Assembly: GCA_036501025.1 (NCBI GenBank) | Contig: DASYBB010000027.1 | Location: forward strand, 1-64,000 | Origin: DASUBV01 sp036501025 | GTDB taxonomy: Bacteria; Actinomycetota; Actinomycetes; Streptosporangiales; Streptosporangiaceae | Direction: 5' to 3' | Length of the DNA stretch: 64,000 nt | Shown: in pieces, positions 25,053 to 34,900 of the stretch | Position numbering within the stretch: the stretch's first letter is position 1 | How the letters are laid out: each line of letters starts with the position of its first letter | The notes under the pieces: model-generated | What the model saw: only the letters and a program-made list of their open reading frames with translations | Told to the model about the DNA's origin: nothing | Database searches by the model: none | Position numbers and translations under genes: made by a program

Positions 25053-26174
25053 CTACCCGGCGGGCTGGCCGAGAGCAGCCAGCGAGACGCCCGAGTGCGC
25101 CCACGGCCGGGTGAAGCCGAGGGGCTGCCGCCCGCCGTAGGGGGCGATCCGGATCGGGAATCCCGTGGCGAAGGCCTCGACCATCTTGCCGCCGCCGATG
25201 ACCAGGCCGACGTGGCCGGGCGACTGGGGGGTGCCGTCGGCCCCGGCGAAGAAGACCAGGTCACCGGGCTCCACCTGGCTGGCGCTGACCCGCGGTCCCC
25301 ACGTCCACTGGATCTCCGACGTCCGTGGGATCATGATGCCGGCCGACCGGTAGGCCGCCATGACCAGGCCCGAGCAGTCGAACGCGTCCGGGCCGGTGCC
25401 GCCCCACAGGTACGGCTTGCCGAGCTGCTGCTCGGCGAAGGCGATGACCGAGGCGATCAGGGCGTTCGGCGCCTTGCTCGTCCCGCCGACGCAGCTCGGC
25501 GCGGCGTCCAGGGTGACCGGGCTGACGGTGAAGCCGCCGCTGGCGTAGTTCGAGGCGTAGGACAGCACCAGCTGGACGTAGGAGTCCAGGTGGTTGTAGG
25601 CGAAGATGGCCTGCTGGACGTTGTCCAGGACGCCGTGCTCAAGCAGGTACTTGGCCGCCCCGGCCACGGCGTCGGCCGGGTCGTAGACGCTGTCGATGCC
25701 GTCGCCGTCGCCGTCGGTGGCGACCCCGCTGACCCTCTGGCTGGCCGGGTGGACGGGCGCGCCGCCCCAGGTGTCGGACGAGGCGCCGCCGATGCCGATC
25801 TGCATCGGGCCCGCCGCGCCGAAGGCGTTGGAGCCGCTGTGCACGCCCGGCAGGTTGCTCTGGCCGTCGTCGCTCTCGACCTTCCCGATGCCGGCCAGGA
25901 TGACCCACGGAACGCCGTACTTAGCGCCCGTCCGCTTGAAGATCGCGAGGTAGTCGGCGGGGATGGAGTTCTTGGCCCTGGAGCTCGGGCTGGGCTGGCT
26001 GCCCTGCCCGGCGGCCTGGCTGCAGGCGGTGCCCGACTCCGACGAGAAGCCGCCCCCCGCGAAAATCAGGATCGGGGCGACCAGGACCCCGCCCAGCAGC
26101 AGGCCCACGACGGCGACGACGCCCAGGATGACGCCCCGGCTCAGCGACGGGCTGGCCGGCGTCCGCCCCATCAA
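25053..26174 (-). CDS. Cell-wall hydrolase: lytic transglycosylase plus NlpC/P60 (VirB1/Orf14/TcpG-like)
   Basis: A 373-residue wall-degrading protein, last gene of the type IV secretion-like operon. One N-terminal membrane anchor (about 14-40), a lysozyme-like transglycosylase domain (about 72-200; Glu100 in GIGKVES, GPMQIG, AGAAKYLLEHG, FAYNH), then an NlpC/P60 endopeptidase domain (about 235-365) with Cys267 in DCSG and His321 in GHVG. It should cut both glycan strands and peptide stems to let the secretion apparatus cross the wall. Domain order matches Orf14 of Tn916. The start overlaps the stop of the VirB8-like gene by 4 bases. Confidence 0.92.
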   Translation of the reverse strand: MMGRTPASPSLSRGVILGVVAVVGLLLGGVLVAPILIFAGGGFSSESGTACSQAAGQGSQPSPSSRAKNSIPADYLAIFKRTGAKYGVPWVILAGIGKVESDDGQSNLPGVHSGSNAFGAAGPMQIGIGGASSDTWGGAPVHPASQRVSGVATDGDGDGIDSVYDPADAVAGAAKYLLEHGVLDNVQQAIFAYNHLDSYVQLVLSYASNYASGGFTVSPVTLDAAPSCVGGTSKAPNALIASVIAFAEQQLGKPYLWGGTGPDAFDCSGLVMAAYRSAGIMIPRTSEIQWTWGPRVSASQVEPGDLVFFAGADGTPQSPGHVGLVIGGGKMVEAFATGFPIRIAPYGGRQPLGFTRPWAHSGVSLAALGQPAG

Positions 26175-26818
26175 AACTGGCCTGCGTTCTGGAGCTCGAT
26201 GTCGGTGACCTGCCAGGTCGTGTCGCCGCCGGTGAGGGTGACGGCGTAGCCCGCGGTCTTGGTGCCGCCGCCGCTGGTCGCGGTGACCTGCTGGGTAACG
26301 GTGATGATGAAGGTCAGGCTGCTTTGCCCGAACGCCCGCAGCGAGGTGACGTGCGCGGTGGCCGTGACGACCTGGCGCTGGCCGGTCCGCTGGCCGGCCA
26401 CGCCCGGGGTCGAGTAGGCCTCGGCGATCTGCTGGCTCAGCTGCGGGCTGACCAGCTTCCTCATCGTGGCGACGTAGGCCGCGGCGGTCTCGGTGTAGGA
26501 GTAGGTGCCGTAGGCCGCGCCGAACTGGTCGGCGACCTTCTCACCGCTGGCCAGGCCGGCCGCCGTGAACGGCACGAGCTGGAAGATGTCGGAGTTCTGG
26601 GTCACGGCGGTGCCCGGCGGGGCCGACGCGGGCGCCGTCGGCGGGCTGGCTGCCGGGGGGGCGGGGGCGGCCGGGCGGGCCGTGTGGCTGGCCTTTGCCG
26701 CCGCGGGCGCGGGCGGCGGCCCGCTGCCCCGCGACGCGAAGAGATAGACGCCCAGGGCGACCAGGGCCAGGACCACCAGCGCGAAGGTGAGCTTGCGCTG
26801 GACGGGGCTGAGTTCCAT
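26171..26818 (-). CDS. Single-span membrane protein, probable VirB8-like/NTF2-like secretion component
   Basis: A 215-residue protein with a short cytoplasmic start, one membrane helix (LTFALVVLALVALGVYLFAS, about 10-29), an Ala/Pro-rich linker (about 35-70) and an extracytoplasmic domain. That domain ends YAVTLTGGDTTWQVTDIELQ, the usual final strands of NTF2-like folds found in VirB8/TcpC and conjugative lipoprotein families. A VirB8-like role is inferred from architecture and operon position; sequence identity to named families is not obvious. It lies between the VirB6-like and wall-hydrolase genes, with a 4-base overlap downstream. Confidence 0.65.
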   Translation of the reverse strand: MELSPVQRKLTFALVVLALVALGVYLFASRGSGPPPAPAAAKASHTARPAAPAPPAASPPTAPASAPPGTAVTQNSDIFQLVPFTAAGLASGEKVADQFGAAYGTYSYTETAAAYVATMRKLVSPQLSQQIAEAYSTPGVAGQRTGQRQVVTATAHVTSLRAFGQSSLTFIITVTQQVTATSGGGTKTAGYAVTLTGGDTTWQVTDIELQNAGQF

Positions 26819-26829
26819 CGGGCCGCTCG

Positions 26830-29460
26830 CTACGGGTTACGCCGGCGCGGCCGGAGCCAGAACGGCCCGGCGTGGTCGGCCTGGGCCGTGGGCGCTGTCG
26901 ACGCGCCGCCGTTCTCGCCGGGCTCGCCGGGCGGCTCGGCCGGGCGGGACTGGCCTGCCGGGCTGGCCTGGCTCGAGCCGGCGGAGCCGGCCGGGCCGCC
27001 GGCCCAGAACGGGGACGCGCCGGGCCGGCGCAGCGGCGGCTGGCCGCCCGACCGCGGGGCGGCGGCCGCGCGGGGCGGCGCCGGGCGGGGCGACGGGGCC
27101 GGGCGCGGGGCGGCGGGCCGGGCGGCGGGTGCCTGCCGGGTCGGCGCCGCGTGCGCGGGGGCCGGGGCCGGGGCCGGGGCGGCTGGTGCAGCGCGGGCGG
27201 GCGCCGGAGCGCGGGGCGGTGCCGCGGACGGGGTGGCGGTCGGCCGGGACGCGGCCGGGCGGACGGTGCCGGGGGCCTGGCGCCAGGCGGGGCGGCTGGG
27301 CCACACGCCGCCGCCGCCGGCTGGCGCGGTGGCCGGCGGCCCGGCTCCCGCGCCGCTGCCCGCAGCGCCGCCGGCGGCGCTCCCGGCGCCGCCCGCGCTG
27401 CCCGCGCTGCGGGAGGGGAGGTTGAGCGGCGGCGCCTTCCGCGTGCTGCCGTCCTCGTCGCGGGCGGCCCGGGCACGGCCCCGGGTGGCTGCCGCCGCGC
27501 GGCTGCTGGTGACCTCGCCGCCGGCCGCCGCGGCGGCGGCGGCCGCCTCCTCGCTGACCACCGGGCGCACGGCCCCGCCCTCGCCGGCCGCGCCGGCCAC
27601 CCCGGCCGCGCCCGCGGCGGCCTTCGCGCCGCCGGCCACGCCCAGGGCGGTCGCCGCGCTCAGGGCCAGGCCCGCCGCCTCACCGGGGTTGCGCCGGGCG
27701 TAGCGGGCCGCGCGGAAGGCCGCGACGCCGGGCACGGTGAGCGTGGCCGCGGTGCGCGTCCGGTCGCGGAACGACCCGCCGGCCCGGGCCAGGTCCTCGT
27801 CGGCCCGGTCCCGCGAGCCGATCACGCCGTAGCCGACGGCCGAGAACAGGTGCGTGAACGGCTTCCGGTAGATGAACGCCGCCACCGTCACCAGGGCGAT
27901 CATCAGGATCTTCAGCGCCCACGGCAGGACCGCGTCACTGGTCCCCATGATCAGCGCATAGCAGTACAGCAGGACGCTCAGCGTCAGCGCCACCGCGGCC
28001 TGCTTGAGCAGCACCCCGACCAGCATCTCCACCCAGCGCAGCGCGATCACCCGGCCGAAGCCCGGGTGCGTGCCGATGAGCAGGAAGAACGGCCCGACGA
28101 TGAGCAGCAGCAGGAAGCCCAGCTTGAGCAGGATCAGCGTGACGGAGATCAGCAGGATCAGCAGGCCCGCCACGAGCGCGGCGAACAGCGCGGCAAAGGC
28201 GATCTCCAGCCGGGTGGTCCACTGCTTGCCCTGGAACAGCGGGTAGACGGCCGGCTGGTTGTTCTTGATGCTCTGCGCGATCCCGGAGTAGGTGGCCTGC
28301 TTGGCCTGGATGAGGGCCGTGGAGGCCTTCTCGTTGCCGGCGATGGACTGCGCCCACAGCAGCTGCCGGCCGTAGGTGTTGACGACCGTCCCCTTGCCGG
28401 ACTGGGCGAACACGTCGGTGCCGAGCTCGCCGTCGAGCCACGGCTTGCAGACCAGCACGGTCCACAGCTCGTCGGCGTTCTGGTCGACGACGGAGTTGCC
28501 CGAGGTGTAGGCGAAGTTAGTCGGCCGGGCCTGCGGGTCGCCCTTCTGGACGGGGACGCAGTTGCTCGGCCCGGGGCTCGGCAGCTTGGCGAACGCCACG
28601 TTCAGGGTCTGGCTGATGCCGTTGGTGACGCCCTGGCCCAGGCCGGTGAGATCGGCCGGCTTGCCGATCAGGAAGATCGCCGCCGACGCGGCCACCACCA
28701 TCCACACGGTGCCCTCGATGGTCCGGGTGCCGCGCTTGCGGATGAGGCCCTGCCAGGCCAGCCAGATCGCGCCGATGATGACGATGACGGCCAGGTACGG
28801 GAAGTAGATCGCGTTGCCGAGGCCGGTGATCAGCTTGTCGGCGACGTTGCTGAGCCAGCTGAGGATGCCGTTGCCGGCCGCCGACTGGTAGATCGTGATG
28901 GTCACGCGGTCCAGCGACTTGGCCGCGTCGAACACGACGCCCGCGACCTCGTTCCCGATCAGCGAGGTCGAGTCCGAGCACTGCAGGTCGGTGGCCGCCC
29001 AGAAGTCACCCGAGACGCCCAGCTCGGAGTAGAGCGTGTCCGGCTGCTTGCCGGACGCGGGCGGCGCGACCATGGCGTCGATGCCCGAGTCGGCCGGCTC
29101 GGGGTTGGGCAGCGACGGCGAGCAGATGCTGTTCAGGTCACCGGTCAGCCCCGAGGTGCCCAGCGAGCACAGGCCGAGCAGGCCGCCGATGTCGCCGATG
29201 CCGGGCACGCCGCACAAGCCGGACGGCTCGGTCGCCGCCGTGGTCGCGGCGGCCCCGCTGCGGACGGCCCCGCCGGCCTGCGCAGCCCCGCCGGCCTGCG
29301 CGGCGCTGGCGGCCCGGGCGGCGCTGACGGCCGGGGCCGCAGCGGCCTGTCCCGCCGCGGGCCGCGCAGCCGACGCCTGCGCGCCGGCCGGCACAGCGAG
29401 CGCGGCGACGAGCAGGGCGAGGACGAGCGCGGCCTTGCGGGGGACTCGGAGTCTGGGCAT
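26830..29460 (-). CDS. Polytopic VirB6/TrbL-like (TcpH/Orf15-like) membrane protein
   Basis: An 876-residue protein with an N-terminal signal peptide (LVLALLVAALAVPAGAQASA), a lumenal region with several cysteines, and about five to six hydrophobic segments between residues 200 and 560 (for example YLAVIVIIGAIWLAW, LLILLISVTLILLKLGFLLL). Then comes a cytoplasmic tail of about 300 residues rich in Ala, Pro and Arg. This fits the VirB6/Orf15 channel proteins of Gram-positive type IV secretion systems. The position directly after the VirB4 gene is that of Tn916 orf15 and pCW3 tcpH. The tail is compositionally biased and long. Confidence 0.8.
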   Translation of the reverse strand: MPRLRVPRKAALVLALLVAALAVPAGAQASAARPAAGQAAAAPAVSAARAASAAQAGGAAQAGGAVRSGAAATTAATEPSGLCGVPGIGDIGGLLGLCSLGTSGLTGDLNSICSPSLPNPEPADSGIDAMVAPPASGKQPDTLYSELGVSGDFWAATDLQCSDSTSLIGNEVAGVVFDAAKSLDRVTITIYQSAAGNGILSWLSNVADKLITGLGNAIYFPYLAVIVIIGAIWLAWQGLIRKRGTRTIEGTVWMVVAASAAIFLIGKPADLTGLGQGVTNGISQTLNVAFAKLPSPGPSNCVPVQKGDPQARPTNFAYTSGNSVVDQNADELWTVLVCKPWLDGELGTDVFAQSGKGTVVNTYGRQLLWAQSIAGNEKASTALIQAKQATYSGIAQSIKNNQPAVYPLFQGKQWTTRLEIAFAALFAALVAGLLILLISVTLILLKLGFLLLLIVGPFFLLIGTHPGFGRVIALRWVEMLVGVLLKQAAVALTLSVLLYCYALIMGTSDAVLPWALKILMIALVTVAAFIYRKPFTHLFSAVGYGVIGSRDRADEDLARAGGSFRDRTRTAATLTVPGVAAFRAARYARRNPGEAAGLALSAATALGVAGGAKAAAGAAGVAGAAGEGGAVRPVVSEEAAAAAAAAGGEVTSSRAAAATRGRARAARDEDGSTRKAPPLNLPSRSAGSAGGAGSAAGGAAGSGAGAGPPATAPAGGGGVWPSRPAWRQAPGTVRPAASRPTATPSAAPPRAPAPARAAPAAPAPAPAPAHAAPTRQAPAARPAAPRPAPSPRPAPPRAAAAPRSGGQPPLRRPGASPFWAGGPAGSAGSSQASPAGQSRPAEPPGEPGENGGASTAPTAQADHAGPFWLRPRRRNP

Positions 29461-29505
29461 CTGGGAGGGCTCCTGGGTGGTGTCTTGGTCGCGGCCTGAG
29501 CCTGC

Positions 29506-31998
29506 CTAGCCAGCGCCGGGCTGCGCTGGCTGGCCCCCGGATGTGCCCACGGGCTGGTGCTCCCCCACCACCACGTCATCGTGGTGTGCCCGCGTCGGAT
29601 TGGTGTCCAGGCTGGCGCGCAGCTCGTCGGTGATCAGGTCGATCCCGATCCGGCCCGCCCGCCCGTCCAGGTCCCGGAAGATGCACTCGCCGTTCCCGAG
29701 CCCGCGCAGCACGGCCGCGTGCTCATCGGACCGCTCCACCCCCAGGAGCGACAGGACGCTGGCCACCTCGGTGCGCTCCGAGGACCGGAACGCGAAGACG
29801 CTGGAGATGCAGTTCGTCACCTGCTCGTTCAGCAGGTCGCTGGCGTTCTGCGAGACCATGATCAGTGCGGTGTTGCGCGACCGGCCCATCCGGGAGACCT
29901 CCGGGATGAGCTTGGCCCCCTGCGGCGTCGAGGTGATGGCCCACGCCTCGTCCAGGAAGATCGCCTTGGGCAGCCGCCGGTCCATCCCGTTGAGCAGCCG
30001 CCGCGCGAACTGCGACACCAGGTACAGCAGCGCCACCGAGAGCCGCTGCTCGTAGGAGAAGTCGTCGCGATCAACCGCGGCATCGGGCAGCGTCAGCCCG
30101 CCCAGGGTGAACACGGTGGTCCACCCGGCCGCGTCGATGCCCTGCCCGCCCGACGGCGAGAAGCACAGCTTGGCCAGGCGCATCTCCGACATCGAGCGCA
30201 GCACCGCGCCGAGGTTGACCGAGGCCGGGTCCGCTGACGCCTCCAGGTGCGAGACGACCTTGCCCAGGCTCGGCTTCTCCCCCCCGGCCACGGCGGCGAC
30301 GGCCTGGATCATGGCGCTCTCGCGCTCCTCGCTCATCCGCGGCAGCAGCAGCCGGAGCGTCTCGGTCGCCATCGTCCGGCGCTCGGCCAGGTCGTCACCG
30401 AAGGAGAACGGGTCCAGCAGGCCCGGAGCGGCGCTGCCCAGCGGCAGCACCCGGGCCTGCCGGCCGTGCCCCTGGAGCAGCGCGACGAGCGACTCGGCGT
30501 CGCCCTTGGGGTCGATCACGGCCACCGTCGTGCCGCGCAGCGCCAGCTGCAGGATGAGCAGCAGGGCCAGCGTCGTCTTGCCGCCGCCCGGCTCCCCGGT
30601 GATGGCGACCGCCGTGGGCCGGTTGCGGGCCGCGGCGACCAGCGGGTCGAAGTGCACGACGGACCGGGCGCGGCCCAGCGTCTCGCCGATGTAGGGGCCG
30701 ATCCAGCCGGCGTCGGCCGCCGCCCGGTCGCCGAGGTCGACGGTCGCGGTCGGCATCCCGCCCGCGATCGTGTACAGCGGCTGGCGCTGCAGGTAGGAGT
30801 TCAGCCGGACCCGGTCCCCCGGCAGCGACTCGCACAGCAGGGAGAACTGGTCCCCGGTGGAGTTGACGACATCGATGCCGAGGTCGCGGTAGTGCTCGAT
30901 CACGGCCTCGGCGCGGTTGACGCACAGCTCGCGGGTGGGCGCGGCGATCATCAGCCGGTGCCAGCCGTAGACGAACGGCAGCCGCTCCTTGGTGATGCCG
31001 TGCTCCAGCAGCCGCGCGGACTCGATCTGCTCGGCCAGCGCGATCGGCATGTCCGCGCCCGCCTCGCGGATGTGCGCGTCCATGTCGCGGGCGTGGGCCA
31101 GCCGCCGGCTCACGTCCTTGCTCGCCTTGGCCGGCGTGATCAGTTTCATCCGCAGGCTGGCCTCGACCGGGAACGGGAGCGCGTCCGCGTAGTGCAGCCA
31201 CGGCTCGCCCTCGGGGAAGTACATCACGTCCGGGAACCGCGCGAAGGACAGGAACGCGGCGTGCGACTCGCCGCCGGTGTGCTCCAGCCGCAGCGTCGTC
31301 CGGCTGTTGTGGACCTGGCCCTCGAGCAGGGCCTCGATCTCGCCGGCACCCCACTTGCGCCGGGCCGCCGCCGACGGCGGCGGGTCGGTGACGGTGCCGG
31401 TCAGCGTGTGCCGGAACAGCCAGGCGAGGTCCGTCGAGGCGGCGTGCCGGGCCGCGAGCGCGCTGGAGGTCAGCGCCCGGCCGAGCCGCTCGGCCTGCTC
31501 GGTCCACCGGCTGATCTCGCCGCTGGAGACCGCTTCGTCGTCCAGCCCGAGGGCCTGCTCACCCGCCCGGTAGGCGCTGATGAACGACGCGATGACGCCG
31601 CCCGACAGCTGCGCGCGGACGCCGCGCTGGCCGAGCCGGACGCCGATGTACACCTCCTTGGCCCAGAAGTCCTTGGCCCACACGTGCCGGTACATCTCGT
31701 CCAGGTAGTCGAGCCAGCCCGGACCGCCGTCCGACGTGTCGTCCAGCTTCGTGGCCCACTCAGCCGCCGGGTAGGAACGATGGGCGATCCGCAGATGTAC
31801 CTCGGCATCGGTCATCCGGATGGCGGCCAGCGCCACGGTGATGTTGGTGGCCAGGGCCTCCCGGTCGAGCGGGGTCGTGAACTCGTAGGACACGGTGGGC
31901 AGCCGGTAGTAGGCCCACGCGTGCGTTTCGGTCAGCAGGATGCGGTCATCGAAGTACCGCACCGCGGCCCGGCTGCGCCCGGCCGTCCGTGAGCTCAT
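29506..31998 (-). CDS. VirB4-like secretion ATPase (TcpF/Orf16 type)
   Basis: An 830-residue ATPase powering a type IV secretion-like complex at the inner face of the membrane. The N-terminal half is the non-conserved VirB4 partner domain. The C-terminal half holds Walker A GEPGGGKTT (about 467-475), VIDPKGDAESLVALLQG, Walker B KAIFLDEAW (about 680), and SRMGRSRNTALIMVSQNASD. The ATG at 31998 overlaps the upstream TGA (ATGA), and the longer open frame to 32403 is antisense overlap. It is the most diagnostic gene of the cluster. No TraG/VirD4-type coupling ATPase accompanies it in this window. Confidence 0.9.
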   Translation of the reverse strand: MSSRTAGRSRAAVRYFDDRILLTETHAWAYYRLPTVSYEFTTPLDREALATNITVALAAIRMTDAEVHLRIAHRSYPAAEWATKLDDTSDGGPGWLDYLDEMYRHVWAKDFWAKEVYIGVRLGQRGVRAQLSGGVIASFISAYRAGEQALGLDDEAVSSGEISRWTEQAERLGRALTSSALAARHAASTDLAWLFRHTLTGTVTDPPPSAAARRKWGAGEIEALLEGQVHNSRTTLRLEHTGGESHAAFLSFARFPDVMYFPEGEPWLHYADALPFPVEASLRMKLITPAKASKDVSRRLAHARDMDAHIREAGADMPIALAEQIESARLLEHGITKERLPFVYGWHRLMIAAPTRELCVNRAEAVIEHYRDLGIDVVNSTGDQFSLLCESLPGDRVRLNSYLQRQPLYTIAGGMPTATVDLGDRAAADAGWIGPYIGETLGRARSVVHFDPLVAAARNRPTAVAITGEPGGGKTTLALLLILQLALRGTTVAVIDPKGDAESLVALLQGHGRQARVLPLGSAAPGLLDPFSFGDDLAERRTMATETLRLLLPRMSEERESAMIQAVAAVAGGEKPSLGKVVSHLEASADPASVNLGAVLRSMSEMRLAKLCFSPSGGQGIDAAGWTTVFTLGGLTLPDAAVDRDDFSYEQRLSVALLYLVSQFARRLLNGMDRRLPKAIFLDEAWAITSTPQGAKLIPEVSRMGRSRNTALIMVSQNASDLLNEQVTNCISSVFAFRSSERTEVASVLSLLGVERSDEHAAVLRGLGNGECIFRDLDGRAGRIGIDLITDELRASLDTNPTRAHHDDVVVGEHQPVGTSGGQPAQPGAG

Positions 31999-34900
31999 CG
32001 GGCGCTCCGCGCGTCGCCGTGGTCGGTCAGGCCCGCCACCAGGACCCCGGCCAGGGCCGTGTAGGCGGACGTCAGGGCCGGGCTCAGCAGGCTGGCGGCG
32101 CGCGGCCCGGCCGGCTGGGCGCCGGCCGGGTGGGCGCCGCGCGGCGGCGGCTCCGTCGGGGCGGCCAGGATGGTGGGAGCGCCATCGGTGCGGCGGTCGC
32201 GGGCCGGAGCGCCACGGTAGGGCATGCGGTCGCGGGCAATGTCCTTCAGGTGGCTGTCCCACGGGACCTTGACGATGGCCCGGCAGCGCCCGTTCGCCAC
32301 GTTGGCGGCCCGCTCGGCGTGCCCGGCGGTCGGCCCGCTGACGCCGTTCAGGATGGTGACCGCGGCGGTGGCGAGCCGGCCGTAGCCGTGAGCGTCCAGC
32401 CACTCGAACGTCATGCCCAGCGCATTGGCGGCCTCGGCGCTGGCCGGGGCGACGATCATGAGCTGGTCCGCCACCTCCAGCGTCCGCGGGACGCAGCCCG
32501 CCGCCGGGTCGGCGAGCGTCAGCCGGTACCGCCGGGCTACCGCGTCGATGACCCGCCCGGCGTCTCCGCTGTCGGGCGCCGAGTTACCGCTGATGACCTG
32601 AAGCCCAGTGCCGGATGACGGCGGCCCGCCGTTTCCGGGCGGCCCGCCCGCCTGCGACCAGGCGCCGCCCGGCACGAGTCGCGGCGCGTCGAGCGGATCC
32701 GCCACGAGGCCCGGGATCGCCGCGGCCTGCTCGGTGAGCGAGTTCCGGCCGGGGTTGAGGTCCAGGACGGCGACGGGCTCCTCGCGGAGACTGGCCAGCA
32801 TGTCCCCGGCCAGCAGCACCGTCGTGGTCTGGCCCGCGCCCCGCGTGCAGCCCAGCACCACGATCCGCCGCGGCCCGCTGACCGGCAGCCGCGCCCGCGC
32901 CCGGTCGCGCTGCAACTGGTCCGGCTTGCCCGGCCGGTGCCCGCCCGGAACGACCACCACCCGGTCCCGCCAGCCATCCGGCCGACTCGACTGGCTCCGC
33001 AGCGCCCGTTCCACGACCCGCATCGGCCGCTCGGTCCCCGTCTCCCCGGTCACCGTAACCACCGGCCGCCCCGCCCGCACCCCCGCCGCCGACGGCGCCT
33101 CCGCCGCGGGCGGCGTTTCGTCCGCGGGCGGCACTTCTGCCTCAGGCAGCACCTCAGCCGCCGGCCCGGCCTCCGCCGCGGGCTGCACTTCTGCCGCGGA
33201 GGACACTTCTGCCTCAGGCTGCACTTCCGCCTCAGGCTGCACTTCCGCCTCAGGCTGCACTTCCGCCTCAGGCTGGGCCTGCGCCTCGGGCACGTGCTCT
33301 GCCTCGGCTACAGCCTCGCCGGCCGGAGTAACTTCATGATCGTGGGAGGGTCCCGCCCCACCTGGGGTGATCAGTCTTCCCACGATCATGGCCTGACCCT
33401 CTGAGCCGGGCGTGGGTGTCCTGGATGCTGCCACATCAGTCACAGCAGCCTCCGGGGACACGGTCGGCGGCCGGATTCCGGACTGGCCACTTGGCTCGGC
33501 GGCTGCTGGCCGCCCGATGAGCTCCGGCGAGGTGGTCGCGGAGTCTGCCGAGGGCGGCCCGGATGCGAGGTTGCGGGAAGCGGTCACCGGGGCGGCCACC
33601 GGGGCGGCCTCCGACGCGACCGGACCGGCCGACATCGGGCCAGGCGGGGCCGAGCGAGGCGCTTGCGGTGCGGCAACCTCCGCCGATGATGTGGCGGGCT
33701 GAGGTTCGGCGGCACCGGACGGGCCCGCGATGGCTCCCCAGCCGGACGGTGGCGGGATTATCCCGATGGGCGGCCGCGTCCCCGCTGGCCTGGCGGGCGC
33801 CGACGGCGGGACCGCGGAGCGCGGCGCCGCCGTGGCGCGCTGCGGCGCGACGGTCGGAGGCACGGCCGGCGGGAGGGCCGGTGCGGGCGGTGCGGCGGGA
33901 GGAGTTGCGCCGGATGCCGCGGGCGTCCGGGAGGACGGCGGGGGAACGACCGGTCCCGGCACGATCTGGATCTGGTCCCCGGTCTGGCTCGTGGCGGGAC
34001 GCTGCGGCCATTGCGGGCGCTGCGGGATCTGGCGCTCGCCGCCTTCGCCGGGCTGCGCCTGAGCAGTCTGCTCTTGGCCCCGGCGGGCCGGGGCGGACCG
34101 GGCTGGACCAGACGGCGCCTGCCCGGGGCGGGACGGGGCGGGATCAGCCCGACCTGGCCAGGCCGCGTCGGACTGCACCTGGCTCGGCCACGCGGGGACC
34201 GGCCGGGACGGACCGGGCCGGGACGGGCCGGGCTGAGCCGGGACGGGCTGGGCGCGGCCGGGCTGGGTCTCGGCGGGCCGGCCGGGGCTCGCCCCGCCGG
34301 GCTGCGACACCTCCCAGCGGGCGGCCTGCGGCTGTCGGGCCGGGCGGCGCGGAGTCTGGCTGGACGGGAACGGCACGGCTGGGGACTGCACGACGGTGGG
34401 ATGCACGATGTGCGGCTGCGCCGGCTGGGCCCGGCCAGGCTGCGGCGGGCCGACCTGCGGCTGACTCGTCCCGGGCTGGCCGACCTGAGGCGGGCCGACC
34501 TGCGGCTGACTCGTCCCGGGCGGCCCCGCCTGAGGCTGGCCGATCCGGGGCTGCGGCTGGGGCTGGGCCGGTCCGGCCTGGGCAGCGGGTGCCGCGGGAC
34601 CGGGCGCGGCGGGCTTGTGGGGAGGCTGCGGGAAGCGGGCAGGCTGCCGAGCCTCCTCGCCGGAGGGCGCCGCGGCGGCCGAGATGCGGCCGGAGGCGAC
34701 GCGGCCGAGGCCGCTTCGGCCGAGCGCGCCGCGGACGGAGCCGGGCCGGAGGGGGCGCTTGCGGGCCGGGGCACCGCTGGCGGTCCGGCCCGGGGCCGCT
34801 GCTGCTGACTCGGCGGGCACGGGGAGGTCGTGGAAGGCAAGGCCGGGCTCGACCTGGACGGGCCAGGACTGGCCGGGGATGGCAGGCCTGACGGCGACCT

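Noticed and set aside
31999..32403. N-terminal extension of the VirB4-like protein
   Set aside because: It would lie wholly within the fusion gene in another frame; the ATGA overlap at 31995-31998 and homology both favour the start at 31998.
33205..33275. Short regular repeats as a CRISPR array
   Set aside because: Units are 18 bp, contiguous without spacers, and encode an in-frame protein repeat.
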